A DNA stretch of 64,000 nucleotides from Manis javanica (Eukaryota; Chordata; Mammalia; Pholidota; Manidae): the NCBI RefSeq assembly GCF_040802235.1, contig NC_133166.1, positions 1,736,001 to 1,800,000 of the forward strand, written 5' to 3'. A model generated the notes under the pieces. That model was given only the letters and a program-made list of their open reading frames with translations. It searched no databases and had not been told where the DNA came from. Every line of letters begins with the position of its first letter. Position 1 is the stretch's first letter. Shown here one piece after another: positions 1-11,035 of this stretch. Both the position numbers and the translations under genes were made by a program.

Positions 1-1548
1 TCTCTCCAGCCATGGGGGGCTGCAAGGGGCAGCCTGAGGTGGAGAGCTGTGTGCAAACAGGTGGTGCAGGATGAGGGCGAGGTGAGGCGGAAGTCTAAGA
101 AAGTGACTTGAATGGTGGTAAGGCAGGAGGGGAGTGGGGGACGGCAAGCTAGAAGGAGGGCTCGTGGACCAGACTTCACAGAAGGGCCAAGGGAGGTGGG
201 AGATGGACAGACAGGAGGGAGGGTATGGCCCGGGACCCCTGAGATAGAGATTGTGGAGGGGTCGCTGTTACCAGCAAATCTGGGTGTGAGCCTGGGAGAG
301 GTGGCTCACAAAGTTGTTGCGGGAGGGGAGGTCAAGGAGCAGAGCCTGGCTGCCCAAGTGTCTTCTGTGCAGCTGTTGAAACGCTCAGAACTGGGGTGGT
401 TAGCAGGGTGGTGGTGGTGCACTGATCCAGGGGCTAAGCTTCTCAGGGAATGAGGGTCTGTAGGGGCTCCAGCAGGCAGGCCTGTGGGTGGGGCAGTTTC
501 AGTAAAATCTAGTTAAAAACTAGAGTTCTGTGGAGGAGGGAGGAGGGGGAAATGGAAGGGGCCTTGAGAAGCAAGTGGGACCCCTTCCCTGCCCGTTCCC
601 AGTGGGTGGTGATGGGGTGGGGAGAGCCCCACTGGCGAGGCAGCAAGGGAGGCATAACCTCAGTGGGCACAAAGTCAGGCAGAGCAAGGCTTCCGTCGTT
701 GTCCAGGGACAGGCTGGGCGGAGAAGGGGAGGGCTAGGTGCCGGGGCCCCTTCCTCCCCTTGCTCCTGCCCCTGCCTCCCCAACCAGCATCCATCTGCTC
801 TTCTTTACGTCCTAACGCAAGAGGCACGTGCACAAATCTTACTTAATCCTGACCTCACACCATGAACTGATATTGCTGCCGTGAACCCCAGTGTACAGAT
901 CAGGAAGCTGAGGCTCAGAAAGACCAAGCGACCACCACGTGGGAGGCACCGGTTTATAAGTGGCCATGCTGGGGTGGCACCCGGCCAGGTGCTTTCACGT
1001 CCCCCAGGGTCTTTCTCCTGAATTCCGAGGCCTGCCTGCTTCCTTGGGTAGCGGTGGGACCTGTGGATACACAGACCAGAGTGCGGGGCTTCATCCCTTC
1101 CCCAAAACTACTCCTGGGAGCTGGTCTGAGCCTGCACTGGGCTTGGAGTCCTGTTCTAAGACAAATGCCCAATTTTCCTTTTCTCTTCACAAAGCCAGTG
1201 ATCTTGACCCATGAACCATGGAATCTTAGGAGATCTCTAGTGACCTTTGGGACGGGTGGGAGGATTTGAGCCACCTGAAGTGGTGTGAGCAGTATGATGG
1301 GAATGAGGTTGTGTGCATTTTCTGGGGAAAGGGCCTAAAGGAGGGGTCTGTAAACCCTAAGAAGCTTAAGAAGCCCTGAATTGTGTTTGGGTCCTCTCCC
1401 TACTGTCCTGAGAGGCCCCTTCTGAGCTCTAGTTTTCTCCCTGGTCTGTGGAGTGGGAGTGTGAGGAAGCAGCTGACCTGGGGGTCTATATGGGGTTTGC
1501 AGGTGAGTGGTGAGAGGTGAGTGATGGCTCTTGACCTTTCTCTTGCAG
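1..1548 (+). other. TNKS1BP1: TNKS1BP1 intron (3' part), no exon recognised
   Basis: This is intronic sequence upstream of the first TNKS1BP1 exon in the window. It ends in a pyrimidine-rich tract and a cag acceptor at 1,546-1,548. I found no frame here resembling the N-terminal part of TNKS1BP1, so those exons lie before position 1. The only structure seen is a MIR-like fragment near 836-930. The open frames present are short, lack splice context and resemble no family I know. Confidence 0.8.
836..930 (-). repeat. MIR SINE fragment
   Basis: The stretch reads as the reverse complement of the MIR core, with the typical 'acagat..aggaagctgaggctcag' block at about 894-920. It is old and diverged. 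Confidence 0.6.
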
Positions 1549-2913
1549 GTTTCCAAGCCGTGGGTCCCCTCAAGTCCAGGCCCTGCCTCAGAGAATGGAG
1601 GCACCACCAGCCCAGGCCTCCCCACTGAAGTCTCAGGCCCAGATCCCGGGTCCCTGCGAGTTCACTCACCTGATGGGAGCCCTGTGTGCCACTCTCAGCT
1701 GCCAGAAGCCCAAAGTCCCGTGGCTTCCGGGCCTTCTTCCTGCCTCTCTGTGACTCCAGCATCCTCAGCGGCAGTCCTGCTGGGTGAGGGCTCCTGCCGT
1801 CCCTCTAGCCCAGGGCTCCCTGCTGTGGGAGTCTCAGAGGCCCATGGACCTGGCAGCCCGGCCCCTGAGAAGGTCTTGGGGTGCCAGAGCCCAGAGCAGC
1901 CCCCAGCCACCTCGCCCCGGCCCCTGATGGAGGGGGGTGAGTTGCTGGACCTTGCCCGGACTTTTCCATCTGGGGATGTGGCCAAGGGTGATGTAGACCT
2001 GCGCCCCATCAGCCTGGCTCAGCGCCGATTTTCTGAGGGTGTGCTCAGGCCTCCTAGCCAAGACCAGGAGAAGCTGGGGGGCTCACTGGCTGCCCTGCCC
2101 CAGACCCAGGGGAGCCAGTTGGCCCTGGATCATCCCTTTGGGAGTGGGACAGAGTCCAACTGGAGCTTATCACAGTCCTTTGAATGGACCTTCCCCACGC
2201 GGCCTTCAGGTCTTGGGGTCTGGCGGCTGGACTCCCCGCCTCCCTCCCCTATCACCGAAGCCACTGAGGCTGCGGAGGCTGCTGAGGCTGGTGATTGGGC
2301 AGTGTCTGGCAGGGAAGAAGGCGTGTCCAAGCAGGGGCACGGAGCCCAGTCAGCCCCAGAGGGGTCAGGAAGGCCTGGCTCCTGGGCGCAGGTGGATGAT
2401 CCGGGCATCTCCTCAACCCACAAAGGCGATGGCGAGAGTCAGCCTCAGTCCCCAGCTGTGCCCCTTGAGCCATTACCAACAACAGGGGTCTCCCCTGGGT
2501 CAGCCTTGTTGCAGGCAGAGGAGAGGTATGAGGAGGGGGAGCCCCTGGCCGGACAGGAGTCCCCGCTCCCTCTGGCCACCAGGGAAGCTGCTCTGCCCAT
2601 CCTGGAGCCGATCCTGGGGCAGCAGCAGCCAGTATCCCCTGACCAGCCCTGTGTCCTCTTTGCCGACACCATGGACCTGGGGCAGGCACTGCCTGCTGAG
2701 GAGGAGGCCGTGATCCTGGCCCAGGCTGAGACCACCCTACCCAGAACAGAGGTTCAAGACCATTGTAGGGCGTCCCCTGAACCTGCAGGCCCTGAGAGCA
2801 GCTCCCGCTGGCTGGATGACCTCCTGGCTTCACCACCACCTAGTGCCAGCAGTGCAAGGCAGGGAGCTGGGCCTGAGCTGAAGGACACGCAGACCCCAAG
2901 TGCCTGCTCTGAG
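1549..2913 (+). CDS. TNKS1BP1: TNKS1BP1 coding exon (window exon 1): Ser/Pro-rich acidic region
   Basis: This exon encodes 455 residues of tankyrase 1-binding protein 1, starting VSKPWVPSSP and ending TPSACSE. It begins after a cag acceptor at 1,548 and ends at a gag|gtgagg donor (2,913/2,914), phase 0 at both ends. The product is rich in Pro, Ser, Gly and Glu, has no membrane segment, and is probably disordered. Blocks recognisable from mammalian TNKS1BP1 include LLDLARTFPSG, QRRFSEGVL, SNWSLSQSFEWTFP with GVWRLDSPPPSPITEA after it, and SSRWLDDLLASPPPS. Several Ser-Pro sites and RRFSEG are plausible phosphorylation sites (inference). A short Ala/Glu tract (EATEAAEAAEAGDW) comes from an imperfect GCT/GAG repeat near 2,260-2,290. 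The upstream reading frame continues into the intron only by chance, so the splice acceptor and not a start codon sets the exon start. Confidence 0.95.
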
Positions 2914-3179
2914 GTGAGGCTGGGGGCACAGGGAGGGTGGGGGGCCACAGGATGGAAGCCAGGGCTTTGGTGGGCTTTGTTCTTTCCGCGTGGATTTTAT
3001 GTGTCAAGAACTTGGGATTCATGAGCAGAGAACCTGTGGATGCAGCCCTCATAGCTGTCCAGTCTGGCAAAGCTGATAGAGCACAGGGTACGGAATGGTG
3101 CCCAGGGTTTAGTGTGAGTTCATATCTGACTCCTTCCACTATCTGAATGGGCCTGGGGATGTACCCTAACCACTAAGCC

Positions 3180-3545
3180 TGAGAGTCCTTTCATGATATC
3201 TGCCTCCTGGGGCTATATTGCAGGGAACATTAGCTGTGGAAGGCGCTTGGTGCAATGCCTGGCATGTACCGAGCGGCCAGTCCATCATGATAAGTACTAC
3301 TGTGAAAGGTAACAGTGCAGCCACTTAAAGCATGGGCTCTGGAACTGGACTGCCTGGGTTCACCTGCTCTGCTCTCTATTTGCCCAGAGGTGACCTTGAT
3401 CAAGTTACTTTTCTACCTGTGCCTCCTCAGTTTCTTCATCTGTAAGACAGGGATAACAGCCATGAGCTCTCCCTTCCCGTCTGATGTTGAAGACAAAATG
3501 AGCTGTAATACTTAAAAAGGACTGAGAATAGTGTTGGTCATCATG
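3180..3545 (+). repeat. MIR SINE fragments (two, tandem)
   Basis: The block 3,305-3,545 follows the MIR consensus in order: 'agcatgggctctgg', 'actgcctgggttc', 'tgcctcctcagtttcttcatctgtaa', then 'gggataa'. Around 3,180-3,290 a second MIR tail is visible ('caatgcctggcatgtac'). Confidence 0.75.
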
Positions 3546-3829
3546 AGTGCTAAGTGGTAGCTTCTGTGAATGTTTTTACCATTGAGCTCAAGACTTGCCT
3601 GTAGACAGGCAGCTAAGGCCCAGAGGAGGCAGAGCCTTTTGCAGGTTACCCAGCAAGTCGGTGGCTGGGTCTGGGCCAGGGCACCAGTTCCCTTGGCCAG
3701 TGCCCTTTCTCCTACCAGGCTGCCTCTGAATTTACGGGCTGGAGTCCAGGTGGCTTTTGAAATGATTTTTCAAGCCCAACTTGGGCTGGTAGAGGGCAGG
3801 GCTGGAAGGAAGGCACAGCCAGCGGGCCT

Positions 3830-4089
3830 CTGGGGCAGAGGGAGTGGAGCCGGAGTGCAGGAGGAGGAGCAGGAAGGAGTTAAGACCAAGCTGGCTCCTG
3901 CAGTAGGTGTGTCCGTCCGGGGATGTGGGTGACTCAACTGGCTTGGGGCCTCAGCCAGAGCTGCAGCTGCTCTGGAGGGAGCAGGGCCAGGGCTGTCGGA
4001 CAGGTCTGGGCGAGGGGAGCGGTGCAGCTCTGTCCCGGCGCCTGCCGCACCCAGCAGCCTGGGGCAGGCAGGGGGCAGGGGCTGGGGCA
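3830..4089 (+). promoter_or_regulatory. TNKS1BP1: Candidate internal promoter / 5' UTR of a short TNKS1BP1 transcript
   Basis: This is a GC-rich intronic stretch immediately before an ATG that opens a splice-competent exon. It carries a consensus AP-1 heptamer TGACTCA at 3,930-3,936, CAGCTG E-box-type sequence near 3,960-3,970, and several GGGCAGGG-like G-rich boxes. No TATA box is obvious. The promoter role is an inference from the exon that follows; transcript-end data would decide it. Confidence 0.35.
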
Positions 4090-4215
4090 ATGGCCCAGCC
4101 TGGGGATGTGGAGCCCAGCATGTCTATTTTGGAGAGGCTGTTGGCCAACGCAGCACTGCGGGATGAGGCCGGCCGGCTCCGCAGCCCTGAGCCCAGGGCT
4201 CAGCCGCCGGAGGGA
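4090..4215 (+). CDS. TNKS1BP1: Candidate alternative first coding exon of TNKS1BP1 (42 codons)
   Basis: An ATG at 4,090 in a fair Kozak context (gggcaATGg) opens MAQPGDVEPSMSILERLLAN, continuing through AALRDEAGRL to AQPPEG. The frame ends at a strong donor gga|gtgagt (4,215/4,216) in phase 0, so it would join in frame to the GLLGW exon at 4,865. It cannot easily be an internal exon of the long transcript: the best upstream acceptor (cag ending 4,057) leaves it out of phase with the exon ending at 2,913. The segment around SILERLLANAALRDEAGRL can form an amphipathic helix. The protein would lack all sequence encoded upstream of 4,865. What is seen is the open frame, donor and phase; usage is inferred. 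Confidence 0.5.
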
Positions 4216-4569
4216 GTGAGTCAGGGAGTATGGGAGTATGGGATGGGGGGTGCAGGGAGCCCTGGCTGGGTCTCCCCCAGGGCCCAGATGAGGGCTGGGA
4301 GGTCTTCCTGGGGAGGGCTAGGCAGAAGGGTGCCTTCCTTAGGGAGCAGGGGCCTGGGAGCTTGGGGGCAACTTGGAAGGGCTAAGGGTCATGTTGGAAG
4401 CTCACCTTGGTTGGAAAGGAGGTTGTGGAGGGGATTTGAGTCTCAACCTCCCCTACTTGGAAGTGTTCCCCAACCCCCATACCCATGTGAAGACCACTCT
4501 ACCAGGTGGCCTTTCTCGTGGCAGTCAGCCAAGTATTGCCTAAGGACTGTAAACATAACCATGGGATCA

Positions 4570-4735
4570 CTGAGTGACCATTGCATGCCAGGCTGTTGGC
4601 TGAGACTTGGCTCAGGTGATCTTGTTTAATCCTCTTAAACCACTCCAGGCAGTAGGAATTACCTGTTTTAAGGATGAGGCTCCTGAGGCTCAGAGTGGTT
4701 AAGTGATTTGCTCAAGGTCACACAGCTAGGCTCCA
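4570..4735 (-). repeat. MIR SINE fragment
   Basis: This is the reverse complement of MIR: 'tttaatcctcttaaacc', then 'gatgaggctcctgaggctcagag' and 'aaggtcacacagctag'. Confidence 0.75.
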
Positions 4736-4864
4736 AACCTACCTAGGGTTTCTTTGCTAGGGTAGATTGTTAGGGCTCTCAGACACTAGGCAGTGCTGAC
4801 TCTCATTCTGGATTGACTCCCACCCTGATTGACTCTAAGCACTGTCTTTTTTTCTAATTCCCAG

Positions 4865-6981
4865 GGACTCCTTGGCTGGGCCCAAAAAGATCTGCAGAGT
4901 GAATTTTGGATTGCAGCAGACCCACATCCCAGCAGTTTTCGTCCTTCCAGCTGGTCCCAAGACTCTTCTCAGGACTATGGCCTCGGGGAGGCCAGCCCTA
5001 GAGGGGACCCAGACCTTGGAGAGCCAGACTGGGCGGGCAAGTGTGGGCAAGGAGTGGGGGAAGGGAGCGCCACGGAGTGGGCCAGCAGGCGTGGCATCAG
5101 CCAGGAGGAAATAGAGGTTGGCAGCCAAGATGGGAGTGGAGCGCCTGCCCCAGAGGGGCTCACAGCTCAGGACTGGGTGACTGGAAAGCCAGCCCAGATT
5201 GGCGCTCAGAGCCAGGAGGCGGATATTCAGGCCTGGGAGTTTGGAAAGAGGGATTCCCAGGGCACTTACTCTAGCCGGGATGCGGAACTCCAGGACCAGG
5301 AATTCGGGAAGAGAGATTCGTTGGGTACTCACAGCAGTCAAGATACAAGCCTTCAGGACTGGGAATTCGGGAAGAGAGACTCGTTGGGTACCCATGCTAG
5401 CCGAGATGTGACTGAGCAGAGTCCAGAGCTGGGAAAGAAGGACCACCGTGGAGGGTACGGCAGCCAGGACACAGGCGAGCAGGACCAGGAGTTTGGGAAG
5501 AGAGATCCTTTGCTCGGCACCTATGGCAGCCTGGGTGCAGAGCAGCCTGACCAGGATTTTAGGAATGCCTGGCTGGGGGATTATAGCGGCAGTGGCAGCC
5601 CCATTGCCCTCGGACCCCCGGACAGAGGCTTTGGAGTGAGAGCCCTGAGCGCCGGGTTCAGCCCCGAGGAAGCCCAACAACAGGACGAGGAGTTTGAGAA
5701 GAAGGTCCCGAGTGGGGCAGACAGCCAGGGTGAGGCCAGCAGGGACGTGGGCCGACCTGAAGAGGGAGAGTCACGGGGCTTGTTTGGGCCCAGTGCCCCC
5801 GAGCCGCAGGATGGGGCTGTGGAGCAGAGAGACCGGAGCAGCTGGCAGGGCAGCCCTGCTGGCCAGGATGTCGGTGGGCCGCAGGGGAGACAGCAGGCCA
5901 CAGGCCAGGGCCCAGACGGTGCTGACCTCCCAGACAGGGAGGGGGAGCAGCGTGGCTGGGCCAGCGACTTCTGCCTCGGTGTGGTCCCCCAGCAGGATGT
6001 GGCCTTCAGCCCAGGGCAGCGGGCCTGGAGTGGCGGCTTCTGCATGGAGGCTCCAGGCCGGAGCTCTCAGTTTGGTGTCATCGGCAATGACCGGCTGAGC
6101 GGTGCTGGCCCCACCCCTGCTGGCAAGGTGGGAGGGGGCTGCTTTGTGCCTCCCGAAAAGGCCTTGGCTGGGCCTCTGGACTGGACTGACCAGCTGGGCC
6201 TCAGGAACTTGGAAGTGTCCAGCTGTGTGGGTTCTGGGGGCTCAAGCGAGACCAGGGAGGATGCCATGGGACAGATGGGCTGGTCGGACAACCTGGGCTT
6301 GAGAGATGTGGACCTGGCCAGCCATTTGGAGACTGGTGGGTCTGAGGAGCCCAGGGGGATCGGCGCTGGGGAGAAAGCCTGGACTTCTGACCTTGGGGTG
6401 GGGAGCAGGGATATGGTTGGTGTGGGGGAGGTAGGAGGCCTCAGCCAGGCCAGAGAGAGTGGTGTGGGGCAGACTGACTGGTCGGGTGTGGAGGCTGGGG
6501 AGTTCCTTAAATCAAGGGAGCGTGGAGTGGGGCAGGCAGACTGGACACCTGACCTTGGGCTGAGAAACGTGGCCCCAGGGGCAGGCCAGGTGGATTGGGG
6601 CAACAATCTGGGCCCGAGGAATTTGGAGCTGCCCTGTGACCTGAAGTCTGGAGGTTCTCTCGAGCTGCGGGGATGTGGAGTGGGGCAGATGGACTGGACC
6701 CAGGACTTGGGACTCCGCAACATGGAGCTCTCTGGGGCCCTGAGCGAAGCCAGGGAGCGTGGGGTGGGAGAGGTCAGTCAGTGCCTAGAGCCAGGCCTCA
6801 GGGACAGTGGTGTCTTGTCCCCTGGCCTGGAGGCCAGAGACCCCTCCGAGGCCAGGGGCATGGGGCTAGGTGAGACAAGTGGGCCAGAGACCCAGGGTGA
6901 AGATGATTCTTCTCCTTCCGTGGAGACCTGCCCTGCAGACCTCAGAATGGAGACAGGAGAAGCCCCCAGCTTTGGAGCCAG
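4865..6981 (+). CDS. TNKS1BP1: TNKS1BP1 largest exon in window: two families of internal repeats
   Basis: This 2,117-nt exon runs from a cag acceptor (4,862-4,864) to an AG|gtaagg donor after 6,981, phase 0 in and phase 2 out. It encodes about 705 residues from GLLGWAQKDLQSEFW to GEAPSFGA. Two degenerate repeat families are visible. At 5,219-5,593 there are about six units of 21-22 residues of the type LQDxEFGKRDSLGTxSSxD. At about 6,170-6,850 there are about eight spaced copies of a GVGQxDWTxDLGLRN type motif. The sequence is highly acidic and Gly-rich, with no predicted fold that I can see, and is likely disordered. It matches the central part of mammalian TNKS1BP1 in order and motif. The repeats may act as low-affinity docking sites (inference). 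The several antisense and +1 frames over the exon follow from its GC-rich composition and are not genes. Confidence 0.95.
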
Positions 6982-8224
6982 GTAAGGGGAAGGTGTGACT
7001 GAAGGCCGGCTGAAAGGTTTGCAGCCTTTCTGAGGAGGAGAAAAACAGCTTTCCCCGGGGTGGGGGGGGGACATTTAGTGTTTGGAAAGTCGACATGGAA
7101 AAAGTCATGTTCTTTTTTTTTGTTAAATGAAACATAACACATGTAGGTGAGTTCTGTTTGTGATGAAGATTGGGATGTTTGGTGTGCTCTTCTGCAGTCC
7201 ATGCTGTAGGCTTTCTTGGTGGTTTCTTCTGTGGTTGTACTGGAGGAACTGGCGTGTGTCCCATCCTTGGATGGTTTCTGGTGGGTTCCACACTTGTGCA
7301 CAAAGGCTGTTCCACTGGCCTCTCTGCTCCCAAGCCAGGGAACACGGATGCTTTCCCAGCTGTAGGAGGGAGGACCCCGTGACTTCTTGCCTGGGCCACT
7401 GCAGGGCAGGAGTAGAGTGGACAGTGGCTTATTATATATTTCTTATGAAGGTTAGGAACGTGGTGTTTCTTGCCTGCCCTGTGCTAAGGCCGTAGGAGCA
7501 ACAGTCCAAAACTTGGAGGGTGTTGGTGCCTGGCTCCTGACCCTGTGACCTTGGCCTCCATGCACAGAGTTGGTGAGAGAGCTTTCGAAAGGAACAAACT
7601 GGTACTTTTACAAGCCAACCACAGTCTTTCTCAGGGATTTTTATGCTCTAAAACAAACTGAGGTGATTTTGCACCTGGAAAGGGTGCTAAAAAGACATGG
7701 TGTCTATTTTGTTAACATTTCCATCCATTGAGATTTGGTTTTATCCTCTTGGTGGAGTGGAAAGTTACATCTTTTCTAACCTCAGAGCCAGAGCTTCTGG
7801 GTGGGCTTCTGGATGGGGAAGAGAAGGGAGGCGTTGGGTGAGGGCTGTGTTGTAAATGGGAGCAGGCGCAGGAGGTACCAGAAGGGAGCTGGAGAGAATC
7901 CTAGACTGGGCCGTCGTTTGGGGTGGATGGAGGAGAAGGAGGGAGAGGAAGGTGGGCAGAGCCTGGGGCAGGATGGTGCTGGGGTTGCTGAGGAGGGGAC
8001 GTTCTTGGACTGAGCTGCTGAAGGGGGAGGCGCAGAGGTGGTATTAAGACTGCAGGGATGGGTGTATGCAGGACTGGTGTCCAGAGGCTTCAGGTTGCTG
8101 GGCTACTCTGAGCCTCATTTTCTAACATAAGACTTGGAGCTTTGACATCGCTGCTGCAGGCGCTAGAGGGGCCCTGTGTTTGCTCCCCATTTCTCTTCCT
8201 GGGACTCCTGGAGCCCGCAGAGCC

Positions 8225-8352
8225 TGGCACTCAGCAGCACCTCTGACCTCATTGACCTTCACAGTTGCCCTGTGAAGCAGAAGGGATTTTTATCATCTTC
8301 AGTTTGCAGACCGAGAAGTGGTGTGACCCACTTAAGGTCACAGAGCAGCTGG
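8225..8352 (-). repeat. MIR SINE fragment
   Basis: Diverged reverse-complement MIR: 'cctgtgaagcag', then a 'tttgcagaccgagaagtgg' block and 'aaggtcacagagcagctggg'. Confidence 0.6.
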
Positions 8353-9626
8353 GCCTTTTTTTGACTTTTTAACTGCTGTCAGGTGTGGCCGCTGCGATCT
8401 GGACCCTCAGACTCCTAAGGAGTGGGGCCCACAGCCCTGCACCTTTCCCCTCCGGTTGGGTGGCTCTTGAGAAGGGGAGAGTGGGGATATCTTGTCCTTT
8501 GTTAAGGATGGAGGGAGGTCTGCCTGGATGCTGGGGGTGCGGTGGTGTGGGTTGGGGGGTGGGGGGATTCACAGAGAAGCCGGGAGTCCTCAGCCCTCAG
8601 CTGTCTTGAGCTTTGGTCTCCACCATGCCTTTAAAGACCCTCAGGTCTTCTGGCTGTGGTGTAAGTTGGGAAATGCCTGCACTCTGGCCGGACAGGAGAC
8701 GCAGAGCATCATGTGCATTAGTGTGTATTAGCGCTTTGAAAGCCAGGAGTAAGGACACCTGTTTACCTTCCCCGAACGCAGTGCTTCCCGGATCTGACTA
8801 ATATCCAAGGGGCTAGTGTTCTGAGCATCTGACTTAGGGAAATTCTACACCCTGGGAAGTTGCTCCTTAAAGGACGTTTTTGGGGTTCCTCTGGTAATGA
8901 GAAGTCCTTGAGAATTGCTCAGAGTAGTCTGGTTTTGGGCCTGTCTGCCCAGTTTGGGCTCTGGCTCTGCACTGCCCCCCCGCCGTGCCTCTGTACACTG
9001 GAAAATACCTGTAGTTGTATCTGTTTTGCACATTTGGGTGGGTGTGAGAGCCCTTGGGGACATTGATGACATCATCCCAGTGTGGGACAGAGGTCCCCCT
9101 GATCCCCTGATGGTGGGCGGGCCTTGGCTGGGGTGCTGTCCAGCACTGCTGCTACTGGACCAGCACAGGGGTGGGTGGGATGTGGGGAGAGCTCAGGCCC
9201 CTGTGCTGTGTCTAGGGCCACCTTGTCCTGGGGGGAGTGTTGCTCCTTGGTCCCCGAGAGCTGGTGCACTGCCCCCTTGTCTCTGGTCTCTCAGTCATAG
9301 ACTCTCAGAGGACCCTCAGGGATGTCTGAGGCCAGCTCCGTCATTTCATGGGGGGAGAAACTGAGGCCCAGAGAGGCACTGTGACTTGTATAAGGCCCCC
9401 AGCTTGTGACTGTGGGCTCCTTCATGTTCTCATGAGCCCCAGCCTTGTGCTTGGCCTCTGGGCGCTCTTTCTGCCTTTCTGGGGTCAAGGCCAGCTGCTG
9501 CCCCTTCAGGCACGTCATTCCAGCTCCAGCCCTGAATTGCCCTCATTTTGGATCTTGGAGCCTTGAACACTGGGGACTTTTTACAGATCTATTACATGCC
9601 ATTCCCTCGGTTTGCACCCAGAGGGG

Positions 9627-9650
9627 GTGTGGGTGTGGGTGTGGGTGGGG
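9627..9650 (+). repeat. Simple repeat (GTGGGT)n
   Basis: There are about four copies of gtgggt/gggtgt. A shorter run of the same unit occurs at about 10,604-10,621. Confidence 0.85.
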
Positions 9651-9754
9651 TTAGATGCAGTCCCAGCCCTCCACATACTCAAAGTCTGGGTGGGGGAGGG
9701 TTATCTGTGGAATGAGAGAAGTCCTTAGGCCAGGAACCTGTGTTGAGGAGGAAG

Positions 9755-9915
9755 ATGATTAGCCTAAACATTTATCACGTGCCAACTATGTGCTGGGTTC
9801 ATATTTCTGCCAACAAGCCCAGCAAAGTGTTACTCTTATTATCTCCCTTACAGATAAAGCAACTGAGGCTCAGAGTGGGAGGGTAACTTTGCCAAGGCCA
9901 CAGGCCTAGGAGGGA
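9755..9915 (-). repeat. MIR SINE fragment
   Basis: Reverse-complement MIR: 'tatgtgctgggttc', 'attatctcccttacagat', 'aactgaggctcagag', 'gccaaggccacagg'. Confidence 0.75.
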
Positions 9916-10884
9916 TGGAGCCCTTATCTGTGCTGGAGTGGTGGCACTCAGCACGAGCCCCTGACCTGTCATCCGCTGGGGAGGAGCTCAGGTCATCGGT
10001 GCTCTGGGTGCTCGGAGGCAGGACAGCTTCTCCAGAGAGGGGGAGAAGGGTGAGTGAGGTTAGGCTGGCCAGGACGATGTGCACTGTAATTTTTACGCCC
10101 TCCCCATGTCCCCTCAGGCCATCCCCAGAGCCCCTGAACTCCTCTGCCCGAGTGGTCTGGGGCCAGGATGTAGATCTTTCCATCCACCCATCCACCGTCT
10201 CACATCCCCTTCTTGCAGGGGGCCTGCCCTAAGCCTTTCCTCGGCTCCACCCCAGGGAGGGGCTCCGGGCAGGGCCTCCTGGGGGTGGGGGCGTGGCCAC
10301 TGCCCCCTCCCTCCCAGCCTCTGGTTTGGAGCTGCGGGGTGAGGGGTTTGCCTCCCATCCAGGGCTGCTCCCGATTCCGCCCACTTGTTGCACTTCTGCC
10401 TCCGCCTCCGCCCTTTCTCCCCAGACCGTTTAAGTTTCCATCTGTCAGCAGTTTGTGGAAGGACAGACTGACACACGTTCCCTCCCGCCCTCCCCGCTTC
10501 CTGCCTGGTACTGACTCACCTGCCTCGCTGTCCTCCCCCTCCGATCCCGGGAACTCCAAGGCCTGGCTTCCGGGCACGGCCCTGCCGGCCTTTCCCGCGC
10601 CCGTGGGTGTGGGTGTGGGTGACCGGGTGTGGCTCAGCTGTGCTTCAGGGTGGATGGGTACTAGGTGTGTCTGGGAGTGACCGATGAGCAGCACACACCT
10701 CCCTCATGGGCGTGCTGTGTGTGTGCAGGGTGTGTCTGTGTTTCGGGGGTGGCGGGAGAACAGAGGCTCCTCGTGTGGGGTGTGTGGTGTGCTCTGTATG
10801 GTGCATCTGTGTCATGTTTGAGGGAGGGGCAGGCAGAAGATGCATGAGCTGCATTGAGGTGCAAGGTGACCCGGCCTCTCAATT

Positions 10885-11035
10885 GCTTGGCAAACATTTA
10901 CTTAGTCCTGCTCCTCCTGGCCAGACTCGGAGCCAGGTGCTGGGGGCACAAAGGCAAACGGGGCCCGACTTTGCCCTTGAGTTGCTTACAGACTAGCTGT
11001 GGGAACAAAGAAGCGCAGACTCTGGGCAGGCCTGG
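10885..11035 (-). repeat. L2 LINE 3'-end fragment
   Basis: The stretch resembles the reverse complement of the L2 3' end: 'caaacatttacttagtcctgc', 'ccaggtgctgggggcacaaag', then 'gcccttgagttgcttacagact'. Confidence 0.6.

Larger units (their letters stand above)
2914..4864 (+). other. TNKS1BP1: TNKS1BP1 intron with possible internal promoter
   Basis: The 1.95-kb intron lies between two phase-0 exons. It holds two MIR-type fragments and a GC-rich stretch (about 3,830-4,220) that contains the candidate alternative first exon. The 3' end has a good pyrimidine tract before the cag at 4,862-4,864. Confidence 0.85.

Noticed and set aside
2039-2713. 224-codon +strand frame inside the first TNKS1BP1 exon
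   Set aside because: An alternate frame of the true exon. The TNKS1BP1 frame matches the known protein and has correct splice phases.
4835-5680. 281-codon antisense frame over the large TNKS1BP1 exon, with similar ones at 5,581-6,045 and 6,067-6,723
   Set aside because: Shadow frames of a repetitive GC-rich coding exon; no splice or start context and no homology recognised.
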